In this document: positions 50,237 through 60,958 of the stretch, in pieces
Layout: each line of letters starts with the position of its first letter
Numbering within the stretch: position 1 is the stretch's first letter
Source: Pyropia yezoensis
Lineage: Eukaryota > Rhodophyta > Bangiophyceae > Bangiales > Bangiaceae
Assembly: GCA_009829735.1 (NCBI GenBank)
Contig: CM020620.1
Location: forward strand, 6,278,545-6,342,544
DNA length: 64,000 nt
Reading direction: 5' to 3'
The notes under the pieces: generated by a model
Told to the model about the DNA's origin: nothing
Seen by the model: the letters and a program-made list of their open reading frames with translations, nothing else
Database searches by the model: none
Made by a program: the position numbers and the translations under genes

Positions 50237-50593
50237 ATGTTCCGGTTGACCCAAGGACCCAAGGCCTACCAAGGAGCAGGCACTCGGGCGCCCGAGGGAG
50301 GCAACCGCAGCTACGGGGCTACCCCGATGCGAACTCAAGGGGGGACCGGCACGTCCGGATGTATGTTGTGTGGGGATCCCCAGCACTGGGTGTCTTCCTG
50401 CCCACTCATCCCCGAGGAGTCTCGGCGGGCAGCGGCGCAACGCAAGGCATCCACCGGGGGGTATCCCGCCAGAGCACCCGGACCCGCACCGGGTAGGCAG
50501 CCAGCTCCAGATGGAGTGCTGGCCGTCGAGGAGGCACCTCCTCAGCCGGATGTCCCGGCGGACAGCACCCGACCAAGGGCGGGAAACGAGTAA
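50237..50593 (+). CDS. Nucleocapsid-like zinc-knuckle ORF, unit 1
   Basis: 118 codons in frame with gag, three bases after its TAG. It contains one CCHC knuckle, CMLCGDPQHWVSSC (about residues 43-56), between Gly/Arg/Pro-rich flanks, as in the nucleocapsid end of Gag. It ends RAGNE-TAA, close to the SAGNE end of Gag in the other family, which supports it being the natural Gag C-terminus. Pol starts nine bases later in another frame. Confidence 0.7.
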   Translation: MFRLTQGPKAYQGAGTRAPEGGNRSYGATPMRTQGGTGTSGCMLCGDPQHWVSSCPLIPEESRRAAAQRKASTGGYPARAPGPAPGRQPAPDGVLAVEEAPPQPDVPADSTRPRAGNE

Positions 50594-50601
50594 GAGGAAG
50601 G

Positions 50602-53600
50602 ATGACCGGGGGGCGCTGGGGTAACCCAAGCAAGCCACCCCAAAGTACCGCGGGGAAAGCCCCACGGCAAGCGGGTTTGAGCCGGCGCCGCATCAATCCC
50701 CGGGTACACCTTCCGGCCCCGACGACACGGAGTCAGGGGAATGATGAGAATCCCCCGATAACGGGAGGCGAGGACGGGATGCCCCGTCACGTTGAACCAG
50801 CCAAGGGCCCTGTCCAGGATGCCCGAGGAACACCGGATATCGGTGTAGGACATGAGCTGTTTACCTTGGAGAACTTCAAAGTATCAGCCACACTGGGGAT
50901 TGACCCCCAGTCGACACGATCGTACTACCCTGTACTGGATACAGGGGCTGGACCCAACCTTATCCGGAAGGATACCCTCCCGGACAAGTGGCTTCCGCGA
51001 GTCAGAGTGACTCGGGGACCCACCATCAAGGACGCGAATGGTCGCCTCATTCGTACGACCGCAGCGATGTCGCTGCGGGTTACCGTCGGGGAACTCACCA
51101 CGGAAGTCGACTTTCTGGTGTGTGAGACCCTATCGGTGCCCTGCATACTGGGGTGCACCATCATCAACGTTCATGTGGATGCAATCCGGCCAGGCCGGAG
51201 GACCGTCGAGCTTCAAGAAGCCGACGAGACAAAGCGAGGACATACGGCTATCGTCAGGGACCTGACGCTACAAGGGAGCCACGTTAACGTGGCTGAGGTG
51301 TACGCAAGCGTCGAGCCGAAGACACTTCGGTTGGCCCAGCGAACTCGCTTTGAACCGTTGTCGGAGACAGTCCTCCCGGTTAACTGCGACCTCGCAGGCA
51401 TATGCAGAGTCCGGTCCAACCTGAGGACGTACAAGCGCCATGGGTTGACCATGGCCAACGGTCTCATAGACCTCCGAGCAGGAGCGTCGTCCCTCCTAGT
51501 GATGGCGAACTATCGCCGTAAGGCAGTCACCCTCCCGAAGGGAACTATCCTCGGGATTGCCGAGCTCTACGAAGGAGATATCCTTACCCCTGACAAGGAA
51601 GGTCAAGTGGAACCACTTGAGGTGCTAGCGGTCGCCGAGACCACCGAGCGACAGCAACCCGATGACAGGAAGCCTAACCCATCGGCGCCTTCGGCGGAAA
51701 TGCCGGCAAAGGACCAAGAAGCACTGAAGGCCCTGGCCGAGGCTGACCTCGACCACCTTCCCCCTTCGGTAGCCGAAGGGGTACGGCGGATTCTAAGAAA
51801 GCATGACGTCATGTGGACAGGCGGGGCCTTGGGTACCATTGGGGCAACCCAACATCGTATAGACCTGGTACCAGGCGCACGCCCCGCCCGGTCACAACCG
51901 CACCGAGCGGGACCTATGCAACGAGAGATCGTTGATGGAGAAGTGAAGAGGATGAGCGAAGTCAAGGTGATACGACCTTCGATGTCGGAATGGGGTGCCT
52001 CAGTCGTTATCGTACCGAAGAAGGATCAAACCCCTCGGTTTTGCATCGATTAGCGACGCCTCAACTTGGTTACCAAGAAAGACTCATACCCTTTACCAAG
52101 GATGGATGAATGCATCGACTCCCTGGGGGAAGCTACGGTGTTTACCACCATCGATTGCAATGCCGGATACTGGCAGATCCCAGTGGCGGACGAGGATATC
52201 CCCAAGACGGCGTTCGTCTGTCACAGTGGAGTGTACGAGTTCCTAAGGATGCCCTTCGGATTGTCCAACGCCCCCGCTACATTCCAGCGGGCCATCGACA
52301 TTATACTGTCGGGGGTGAAGTGGCGTAACTGCCTAGTGTACCTCGATGACGTCATCGTTTTCTCGCGTAGCATGGATGACCATGTGCAACATGTTCACGA
52401 GGTACTCACCCTCTTGCGGAACGCCGGGGTAACCCTGCGTCTGAAGAAGTGCGCCTTCTTCCAACAGACGGTCGAGTATCTGGGCCACCACATAACCCCT
52501 GGTAAACTAGGGGTACTCGAAGCCAATACCCGGGCACTCCGGGATGCCCGGTTCCCTAACACCCAGTCGCAGCTCAAGAGCTTCCTGGGAATGTGCAACG
52601 TATACCGACGGTTCGTCAAGGACTTCGCTCGGATAGCTAAACCGTTAACGGTTCTTACGAGCAGTACCTTGCCCAAGGTACTCCAACCCCCTTCGCCTAG
52701 CAAAGAGGAGGCATTCGAGTCGCTGAAGCGAGCCCTACTATCCCCACCCGTCCTGGCGTTACCGCACAGACGGGGTACTTTCGTCATCGATGTCGATGCA
52801 TGCGATACACAAGTGGGATGCACCCTGTTACAGGGAGAGACGTTGATCGGTTCCGATACCGTTATCCCGGACCTACGTCCGGTGGGGTACTTCAGCCGGA
52901 CACTCAACCCGGCTGAACGTAACTATCGTGCCACCGAGCGTGAGTGCCTCGGGATCATATGGGCAGTACAACTGCTCCGTCCATACCTGGAGGGCTCCAG
53001 GTTCATCGTGAGGTCCGACCACGAACCCCTACGATGGCTCCTCAACCTTGGTGACAAGAATTCCGGTAGCCATGGGAGGCTAGCCCGATGGAGGCTGAAG
53101 ATGGCCGAGCACGACTACCGCACCGTGTATAAGGCTGGGTCAACCCACCACCTCGGAGACGCGTTGTCGCGACTCGATACCCCAAGCGGGGATACCCGAC
53201 AGGTGGACGAAGACATCCCGGTGGTACCGGTGTGCATGGTGGGTAATGCTACCCAAGGTATGGTTGACCATACCATGGCACACCTTGCGTGCCCGTTGAC
53301 CCTCGCGGACTTCCGCGAGGCACAAGCCAATGACGACGACTGTAGACGCCATCGCGCTAACCTCCTGGCCGGTACGGCCGGCATCTTCTCCGAGAATGAA
53401 GACGGACTCATATACCGGCGGGCACCCGCCGACGGACGACATCAAGTCGTGGTTCCCGTGTCCTTACGGCAAGCCGTCATGGAACGAGAACACGAGAACC
53501 CTACAGCCGGACACCCGGGGGGTTCACGTATGTTCGCAGCAATGCGAAGGTTCTTCTACTGGCCAGCAATGGCCGTCGACGTGGTCGACCACGTAAGGGG

Positions 53601-54768
53601 ATGCCACCCCTGTGCACGTAACCGCATGAGTCTACATAGGCAGGCGTCTGCCATGAAACTGTTCCCACCTGATGGGCCCAACGAGCAGGTCGCTATCGAC
53701 ATACTCGGGCCACTTCCGGTAACGGAAGAAGGGAACAGGTACATCCTAGTCATGTCAGACCGATTCACTAAGCTGTCACGAGCGGCAGCCATCCCGAATG
53801 ATACGGCATAGACCATCATGAACGCAGTGGTTGACCACTGGATCAGTGCATACGGAGTCATGAAGCAACTCCTCTCCGACAACGGAGCAAACCTTACGTC
53901 AGCATTCTGCACTAAGGTCCTGGGCATGTTCGGTATCGAACCCCGTCGGGCATCCGACTACCACCCGCAGTCCAACGGGCAAGGGGAGCGGTTCAACCGC
54001 ACCATCGTCAAGATGCTCCAATGCTACGTGGCCGAGCACACGAACACTTGGGACAGGCCTCTGTCCGTACTCACCCTGGCATACAATGCCAGGCCACATC
54101 GGAGCACAAACATCGCCCCACTGGAGTGGGTCATGCCACTAGGGGTCGGTAACCTGACGCTGCCACCCGGCAGGTGCACTCGGTATGATACACCGAAGGG
54201 CCGACCGGCCGAACGCATCCACCTAGCTTGGTTGGCCGAGCTATCGTGGATGATACCCAAGCTCAAGGGTGCCCATGACAGAACACAACTTCGATACAAG
54301 AAGAACTTTGACGCCCGGTTACGGGTGCGCAACGCAACCCTGGTAACAGGTGACTGGGTCTACATCAGACACCAGAAGTTCCGAGGGAACAAGCTTATGC
54401 AACCGGTCAAGGGACCGTACCAGATCTTACACAGAGATGATCACTCTGTCATAATGCACTCCGATACGGAGATACAACGCAGCAACCTCAACCATGTGAC
54501 ACCTGCTCCGAAGCCGGAACAGCCCCAGCCGGTACCGGCTGGGTTGCTACATGAAGCTCTTACAACCCACCGGTCAGATGACCCGGTGGGACCGGATGGG
54601 ATTCCATACCAAGTAGAGAGCGTGGTCGGACACACCGACAAGGACCTACCAGGACCCTGGTACGTCAAGGTTATGTGGGTCGGATACGACTCACCCACCT
54701 GAGAACAGGCGGCGAATATACCCCGCCAACTCCTCATGCCTTACATGAGGCGACGACGCCTACTGTAA
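50602..54768 (+). pseudogene. pol: Pol, unit 1: protease-RT-RNase H-integrase-chromodomain with three in-frame stops
   Basis: ATG 50602. Protease YYPVLDTGAGPNLI (Asp113). RT begins near 51880; TAG at 52051-52053 replaces the conserved Tyr of the FCIDYR motif. After it, MPFGLSNAPATFQR, YLDDVIVFSR near 52340, then RNase H with FVIDVDA and DALSRL. Integrase: His/Cys zinc domain (HENPTAGH...CHPC, 53490-53610), core Asp in IDILGP, TAG at 53809-53811, second Asp in LLSDNGAN, Glu in GQGERFNRT. The C-terminus has a chromodomain-like end (YVKVMWVGYDSPT) where TGA at 54700-54702 stands at the usual Trp; the frame then runs to TAA at 54768. No frameshift occurs in over 4 kb, so decay is by point changes only, or stops are recoded. 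Confidence 0.88.
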
Positions 54769-54848
54769 CAACCCAACCGACACCGACTTCGGCTGTTGGG
54801 GGGTGAGGCTTATACCTACTGAGTAGGGTGTCACATGGACTCGGCAAG

Positions 54849-55019
54849 ACTTAGGTTTACTAAGTTGGAGCGGACTTAGGCAAACTAAGTAAGCTACTGA
54901 CTTTTACTAGTTTACTTGAAGGAGATGACTAACTCCGATAATCTCAAAGTAACCTAAGGCTTACACGAAGGTAAACCTTCAGCCAGGAGGCAAGTGACGG
55001 ACCAAGAAGGTTGACCTTC
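54849..55019. repeat. Cluster of four short hairpins between convergent ORFs
   Basis: ACTTAGGTTTACTAAGT (54849-54865), ACTTAGGCAAACTAAGT (54874-54890), GAAGGTAAACCTTC (54967-54980) and GAAGGTTGACCTTC (55006-55019). Stems are identical within each pair while loops differ. They lie after the pol stop and beyond the 3' end of the antisense ORF, where both transcripts would end. Confidence 0.7.
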
Positions 55020-55218
55020 ATGAGTATTAACCAACCAGGATGGGTTGGGGGAGGCGGAAAAGAACCGAGGCAAGCCACGACTAAGTCAAACGGGGTACTC
55101 CCCAATGGCAGGCATTGGTATCTTGCAAACGCCCCAGCGGGGGATGAGTTCATACTCACTACTACCCGGCCACCATAAGGGTTACCGGGGCCCTCTCCCT
55201 CACAAACAATAGCACTCC

Positions 55219-57588
55219 TCAGTGGGTAGACCCACTGCCCGAGGGAGGCCACACACACGTAAACGCGTATACCTCCGTGCTCCACCGGTCGGCAATCTCA
55301 CGACGTTCAATCACCCGAGTTACCTCGGTGCATAGCTGGACGAGGGTGCTGCGGCCAGCCTCCACGTCCTCCAGAGCTGTCTGGAGGCGGTCAAGCACGC
55401 CACCGAAGCAACGCGCTGACCCAACCAGCGCAGCACCTGGGGGGATATCCCCCCAGCTAACAGAGAGACCCTCCCGCATTGCACGGGCAACAAGGGCGTC
55501 AACGCCCTCATACCAGAGACAGGGACCCCCGTCATGCATGACAGGGGCGGGAGGTGACACTGGCGCAGCCAGAGGAGCCACAGGAGCCGACACGGCCACC
55601 ACCGGAGCCGGTGGCGCCTGCTATGAGGCCCGGTAGGACCCCACCGAAGGGGCTCCACCGTAACCCCGGCGGGGCTCCGCCCGACGACGGGAAACCTCAC
55701 GCTCCCCACCCGCAGAGCCCCACTCTCGGGGACGACGGCCAACCGCCGCCGGTATCGGGTTACCGAACCACGGGGCAAGGACCTGAAGAGGGTCATGGAT
55801 AACCATGGGAATACCCAGGTCAGCAACAGCCTCGGTGGGCGCCCACCCATGGCAATTGGGCTCAACCGGCTGAGTATGCCGGATACGCAGCGAGTGACGA
55901 GGCAAGGGGGAAGCCCAAGCCTGCGGGTCTCGGTACGAGGGGAGGGCCAACACCGCAGCCCAGTTCACGGCATCGTGAACAGCCAGCAGGGCCTCGAACT
56001 CCCGGGCCAACCCGGTCTTGGCGGCTATCAGGTCCACGCCCAACTGCGCGATGTGCCAACGGACACCCGTCGGAAGATGAAACAGGCGCTCCTGCCGGCG
56101 GATGGACAGCAATAAGGAGAAAGCCTGCCCGAGGGTAACCTCGAGGGTGAAGGTACCCTGCAACGGGTGGACCGGCCGGGAGGCCAACACACTCCCGAAG
56201 TATCGGAGACAGGAGCCGGTGTCAAACCGGAAAGCAGGGGCGGGTTCCCACCCCTCCTGCCACAGAGGCGGGCGCACGGGAGTGTATACCGGCGCACGAC
56301 CGTTGCCGGTCTGCAACGCACACGTTATATCGGTGCGGAACGCATCCGCCATGACACCATGGTTACGTCGCCAGCTCGACGCCGACTTCAAACCCGCCAT
56401 AGGAGGGTAGGGAGCCGTCAACGACAGATACGGGGATACCCCCGGGTAATAATCAAAGTCGGGATACCTACCGGTATCGCCCACCGTCTCCCCAAACGCA
56501 ACCGGCTCCGCCGCCGCCGCAATCCCCCGAGCACTAGCCGGGTAGTCAACCTCCCGCGGCAACGCATGGGCAATCAGGTCGCATACCCCGAAGGCGGGGT
56601 CGAGGTAAACCTCACCCCGTCCCACCCGGGTGGGCCAGAGCTGCGCATGCCGGTCGTCCGGCTCACTCAGGATCCAATGGTGTTCCACCCGCACCGCGTT
56701 CGGCTGGTTGACCAGCCGCACCAACTCCCGCTCCCAACTCAGGTCCACCCTGACGCGGCGGGAAGTCCCTCCAGAGAGACGCGATTGGTGGAAGTCCACC
56801 CTGATCCGCCCAGCGGACTCCATTGACTCTTGCACAGTGATGCCTCGAACCCGAGCCACCAAGTCGGACATCGACATGGCGGGTTGACCTGCCGCCACGG
56901 CGACGCCGCCACCCAACGGGGCAACCCGGGCAGGACCAGGAAGAACTGGGGGCGCCGGGCGATGCCCCACCGGCAGATGGGCCGGCGCCGAAGGTGCACG
57001 AGGCCGAGGAGGAAGAAGAAGGGCGGGCGCCCGCCCGGAGTAGCTCCCGGAGTCCACTGCCATCGGGGTAGATAACTCTTGACCATCACGCGTCCGCGGC
57101 ACCGCGGGCAGAGCATCGCCGCCACCCGGGCCCGACGAGGGTACCACGGGGGCTGCACGGGTAGACCCGCTACCCGCCGCAGCGGACACACTAACCGGGC
57201 GGGCACTCGCGCCGTCTTGACCCGTCGAACCGGCCGGGGTGCCGCCACTACCATCCGCCACGCCGGCGACACCGTCTTGAGGTAGAGCCGCGCCGGCACC
57301 GGCGACAGAAGCCATCCGGGCCGCCGGAGGAGTAGCGGTAGAGGCCACCGCTGCACGCGGTTGTCCGCCACCCGACGGAGCCGTCGTGCCGCTACACACG
57401 GACGACAACCCGCCCGGCGCGCCTTCCGGGGGCACACGAACGGTCACCCGGTCGTCCTCGTCCTCCGACGAGCTCGCTAAGAAGCACCCGGCGGCGGTGG
57501 CAGAGACGGGAACGTCGTCCACCATCACCTCTTGCTCCTCCTCAAGCAGGAGGTCGTCCTCGCCCCCGGGTACCTGGGGATCCGACAT
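55219..57588 (-). CDS. Antisense ORF of unknown function inside the retrotransposon
   Basis: From ATG 57588 the minus strand is open for 655 codons to TAG at 55621-55623 and continues in the same frame to 55219, for about 790 residues in all. Residues 1-240 are Pro/Ala/Ser/Gly-rich with acidic clusters (SSSEDEDD). About 245-600 looks globular and has no low complexity: MSDLVARVRGITVQESMES, RVEHHWILSEPDDRHAQLWP, DFDYYPGVSPYLSLTAPYPP, GVRWHIAQLGVDLIAAKTGL. No signal peptide, membrane helix, zinc site or enzyme motif is evident, so it is not an obvious envelope or Gag. The plus strand opposite has only short frames. Antisense extra ORFs are known in a few plant Gypsy elements such as Grande of maize; whether this is related cannot be told from sequence alone. 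Confidence 0.7.
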
Positions 57589-58166
57589 GGTGAAACCAGG
57601 GTAGCAGGGGCGGCCCGTCAGACAAGCCGTCGACGGCTACGACCCGGTACGGGGGGACAACCGGGACGAGCCAGGGAAGCGCGGGCACCCGCGCTTATGA
57701 CCACAAACGGCCACGAGAAGCGCCGCAGGCACGCGGGTCGACCCGCGCTCCACGAGGCTACGAACACGCTCCACCCAGGCACCTGGGCGGGCCAGGGCCA
57801 CACCCCCGTACGGGGCAACCAACAGGGGTTCACCCCGAAACCGCCCCCGCGAAAAGCGGGAGCGGCCGCCCGCATTCACTCGGTAACACGAGAGGGGCTC
57901 CCCTACCACCAGACACCTGGTGGCGGATCCGCTTGCACCACCCCTCGGAAAGGGGGGTCGTGAACAGAAACCCGCATCGGGAAATTAACGGTCCGGAAAA
58001 CGAATCGTGTGTGTACCACACAAAGGGGGGCACCCCCCTCAGACAACCTGGAAAAGGGGTGTCTGTCGCGACAGGGCGCAAAGCCCCACCCGACTGGTAA
58101 ACGGTCACGCGACCCACTTACATTCGGTAACCCGAATGCAACTCGACCCGAGGACGGGCCGAATCT

Positions 58167-58176
58167 GAGGGGGGGA
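58167..58176 (+). other. Polypurine tract
   Basis: GAGGGGGGGA two bases before the shared LTR at 58179, the expected plus-strand primer position. Confidence 0.8.
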
Positions 58177-58178
58177 TA

Positions 58179-58541
58179 TGTAGCAATATGGTTGGCCGTA
58201 TTGTGACCCTAATGTTAGGGGGGCTTCTTCTAATCTTTGGCTTTCAATTTGAGAGTCCGTACTGGTCACGGTATCTATAAGTTACGTATGACCCGAGGGA
58301 CTTGCATCTTGGGGTGGAGGGTAGTTAGTAGTGTCTCCGAGGGTTTATAACGAGGGGGCCGGCGGTGAATCCACCGCCGGTCAAGGCAGAACAACAAACC
58401 CCTCCCATTTGGGCTCCCATCTTGGTCCCGTGGCTTGCGCTCCAAGGACAGCAACCTTGGCCTCCCGGTGACGTTGGTGCCGATCCCCCTTGGTGAGTGT
58501 TCCCTGAGAGTGGACGTGCGACGGATTCCTATTGTGCTACA
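58179..58541 (+). repeat. LTR 2, shared by both units
   Basis: 363 bp, 3' LTR of unit 1 and 5' LTR of unit 2; preceded by the polypurine tract and followed at 58543-58561 by the primer-binding site. Confidence 0.95.
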
Positions 58542-58766
58542 TTGGTGGAGCAGCAGGGGACGGGTTTCCGTCACCCGTGTGGTGACGCCGTCTTCGGACC
58601 TGGCACACGGATAGGGATCCGGTCCTTTTCTTGTACTCGTGGTGTCGCGACCTGATCGATTGTGTTGAGTTTTTACCTTTGACTGTGATCTACTGTTACT
58701 CTCCCCAATCTACCCCCTCGCTCTCTTATTCATGGTGATTGTTACGTCGGTTGACTGATTGTGGCT

Positions 58767-60590
58767 ATGTCTACCCAAGAGACGGGGAACGTTCAAGATG
58801 ACGGATCGGCGTCGACGCCGACTCCGGAGGTTACTACGGGAACCGGGATCGGGAACCCGATCGACAACATTGAGACGCCAATGCTTTCCGGTGCCGGATC
58901 GACGTTTGGCACGGCTCGGACGGCAGGAGGCGGGGGCCCGCCTCAACTGTCATCGACCGACCTCACTCCGCCGCCTCCTTCACCAGGGGACTCCCTGATG
59001 GCATCATTGGCCCGCATCGAGGCCCGGTTTTCCGGACTCGACGCTCGTCAAAAGCGGACGGAGGACGCAATGGCAGTGTTGATGTCAACACGCCACACGA
59101 CGGGACCCCGTCGTGTCCCTCCCACACCGGTACGGTTTGAACCGGCCGGACTACTTTCGGAGTCCACTGGGGTCGACCCCGGCGAAGCAACTCCCGGAGA
59201 GCCCCCGGACACAATGGGGTATGGATCCGACTCGTCGGCAGAGTTGGAACGGAGTCACACGGAGCGATGCGCTCGGAGCACCCGAAGCGGACTCCGCGGG
59301 CACGACCCGGCGGATACTTACGCCGGTGGAGAGTCGGTCATTGGGGGAGGGGGTACCCTCTCACAGTATCCCCACGACGAAGGAGGCCAGGCTTCTCGGG
59401 TTCCCGAGGAGCCGACGCCCGAAGTACCATCTTCAGTGGTGGGAGCCATAACCGCGCAGGTAACTGCGAGCCTACTAAAGCGGATGGAGTCCGATGAGTT
59501 TGCTCATCAACTGGCTAAGCGATTGGATATCCAGGACGCTGACACGGAGATCGTCAACGAGGTCTTCCGGTCGGTTCTTACTCCGGAACGTTATCGTTTG
59601 GAGGACCGCTCTACCACCGTATCGGAATCGATGCGTAATACGTCGCATCGGGCGATGCGCTCTATGCAGACCCTTATGAAGGGAGTCCCTATGTTCGGGG
59701 GGCCGAACGGACGCCCGTTGGCAGTCATCGGCTTCTTGACTAGCTTCAAGGCAGCCGCGGACAAGGCCCTCGTTAACGAGAGGCTGGCCCTGGAGATCCT
59801 CCCGTTCTTTGTTGATGAACGGGTGCGAGGCATCCTTCGCCAGGCATCCCCGATGCCGGGAATGAGGGTTGCGGCCACCCCCATGGATTACCGTGGGATT
59901 CTCAAGGAGCTGCTGAGCAGTTACCTCAGTGAGGACAAGTGCGAGGACCACTACCGGGCCCTGCGCACTGCCACCGCCCAGAGCTGGGAGGATGAGGAGA
60001 TGTTTGGACGACGGATTCAAGAGCTTGACTACGAGCTTGGGAAGCTCCTCGGAGAAGGGGAGCTACGGGCCATCCTGTTCGCAGGAGTACCCAACTACGT
60101 GCGGATATCCGCACGGGGCGCCAACACGGCACGGACGAACTTCAGTCGACTGATGCATATGTGCAAGTCCCTGGGGGACGCCTACCGGGTGCTTCACCCG
60201 GAGTGTGCTCTTGCCTCGAAGCCCAAGGGTGAGGGGAGCAAGCTCAATCTTACCCCGGTACCGAGGCAAGACAAGATGGAACGGAAGGCCGCACCGGTAC
60301 TAGTGGCTACCGAGTACGCACCCACGGGTGAGGAGGAACCACTTGTTGACCAGCAGGGCCACCTGCTGTTACCGGCTACGCCGGTGATCGATGAGCAAGG
60401 TACGGTAGCGTACATCGCGCCGGCGGGGACCCAGTTCCAGGTCAGCGAGGGCACGGGACGTCGCGTCCCGTACGTACGGACTACGGGGTACTCCCCGGTG
60501 ACGGGTAACCCTCACCAACCCTTGCCAACATGGGCGGAACGCACGGAGGCACCTCCGCAGATTGCGGGCCGACCCAACCGGTTGGGGTAG
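58767..60590 (+). CDS. gag: Gag, unit 2
   Basis: Same as unit 1 except Ser for Cys at the ARCTRSG position and Tyr for Cys at VPCVRT. Ends at the same TAG. Confidence 0.85.
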   Translation: MSTQETGNVQDDGSASTPTPEVTTGTGIGNPIDNIETPMLSGAGSTFGTARTAGGGGPPQLSSTDLTPPPPSPGDSLMASLARIEARFSGLDARQKRTEDAMAVLMSTRHTTGPRRVPPTPVRFEPAGLLSESTGVDPGEATPGEPPDTMGYGSDSSAELERSHTERCARSTRSGLRGHDPADTYAGGESVIGGGGTLSQYPHDEGGQASRVPEEPTPEVPSSVVGAITAQVTASLLKRMESDEFAHQLAKRLDIQDADTEIVNEVFRSVLTPERYRLEDRSTTVSESMRNTSHRAMRSMQTLMKGVPMFGGPNGRPLAVIGFLTSFKAAADKALVNERLALEILPFFVDERVRGILRQASPMPGMRVAATPMDYRGILKELLSSYLSEDKCEDHYRALRTATAQSWEDEEMFGRRIQELDYELGKLLGEGELRAILFAGVPNYVRISARGANTARTNFSRLMHMCKSLGDAYRVLHPECALASKPKGEGSKLNLTPVPRQDKMERKAAPVLVATEYAPTGEEEPLVDQQGHLLLPATPVIDEQGTVAYIAPAGTQFQVSEGTGRRVPYVRTTGYSPVTGNPHQPLPTWAERTEAPPQIAGRPNRLG

Positions 60591-60593
60591 TCC

Positions 60594-60950
60594 ATGTTCC
60601 GGTTGACCCAAGGACCCAAGGCCTACCAAGGAGCAGGCACTCGGGCGCCCGAGGGAGGCAACCGCAGCTACGGGGCTACCCCAATGCGAACTCAAGGGGG
60701 GACCGGCACGTCCGGATGTATGTTGTGTGGGGATCCCCAGCACTGGGTGTCTTCCTGCCCACTCATCCCCGAGGAGTCTCGGCGGGCAGCGGCGCAACGC
60801 AAGGCATCCACCGGGGGGTATCCCGCCAGAGCACCCGGACCCGCACCGGGTAGGCAGCCAGCTCCAGATGGAGTGCTGGCCGTCGAGGAGGCACCTCCTC
60901 AGCCGGATGTCCCGGCGGACAGCACCCGACCAAGGGCGGGAAACGAGTAA
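60594..60950 (+). CDS. Zinc-knuckle ORF, unit 2
   Basis: 118 codons with the same CCHC knuckle as unit 1; protein sequence identical despite one silent-region base change near 60683. Confidence 0.7.
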   Translation: MFRLTQGPKAYQGAGTRAPEGGNRSYGATPMRTQGGTGTSGCMLCGDPQHWVSSCPLIPEESRRAAAQRKASTGGYPARAPGPAPGRQPAPDGVLAVEEAPPQPDVPADSTRPRAGNE

Positions 60951-60958
60951 GAGGAAGG

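Larger units (their letters stand above)
47822..58541 (+). mobile_element. Chromodomain Ty3/Gypsy retrotransposon with antisense ORF, unit 1
   Basis: 10,720 bp from LTR to LTR (47822-48184 and 58179-58541, 363 bp each, TGTAGCA...TGCTACA, three differences by eye). Order: LTR, primer-binding site, gag, zinc-knuckle ORF, pol (protease, RT, RNase H, integrase, chromodomain), hairpin cluster, antisense ORF, polypurine tract, LTR. The right LTR is directly followed by a second internal region, so units share it. Confidence 0.93.
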
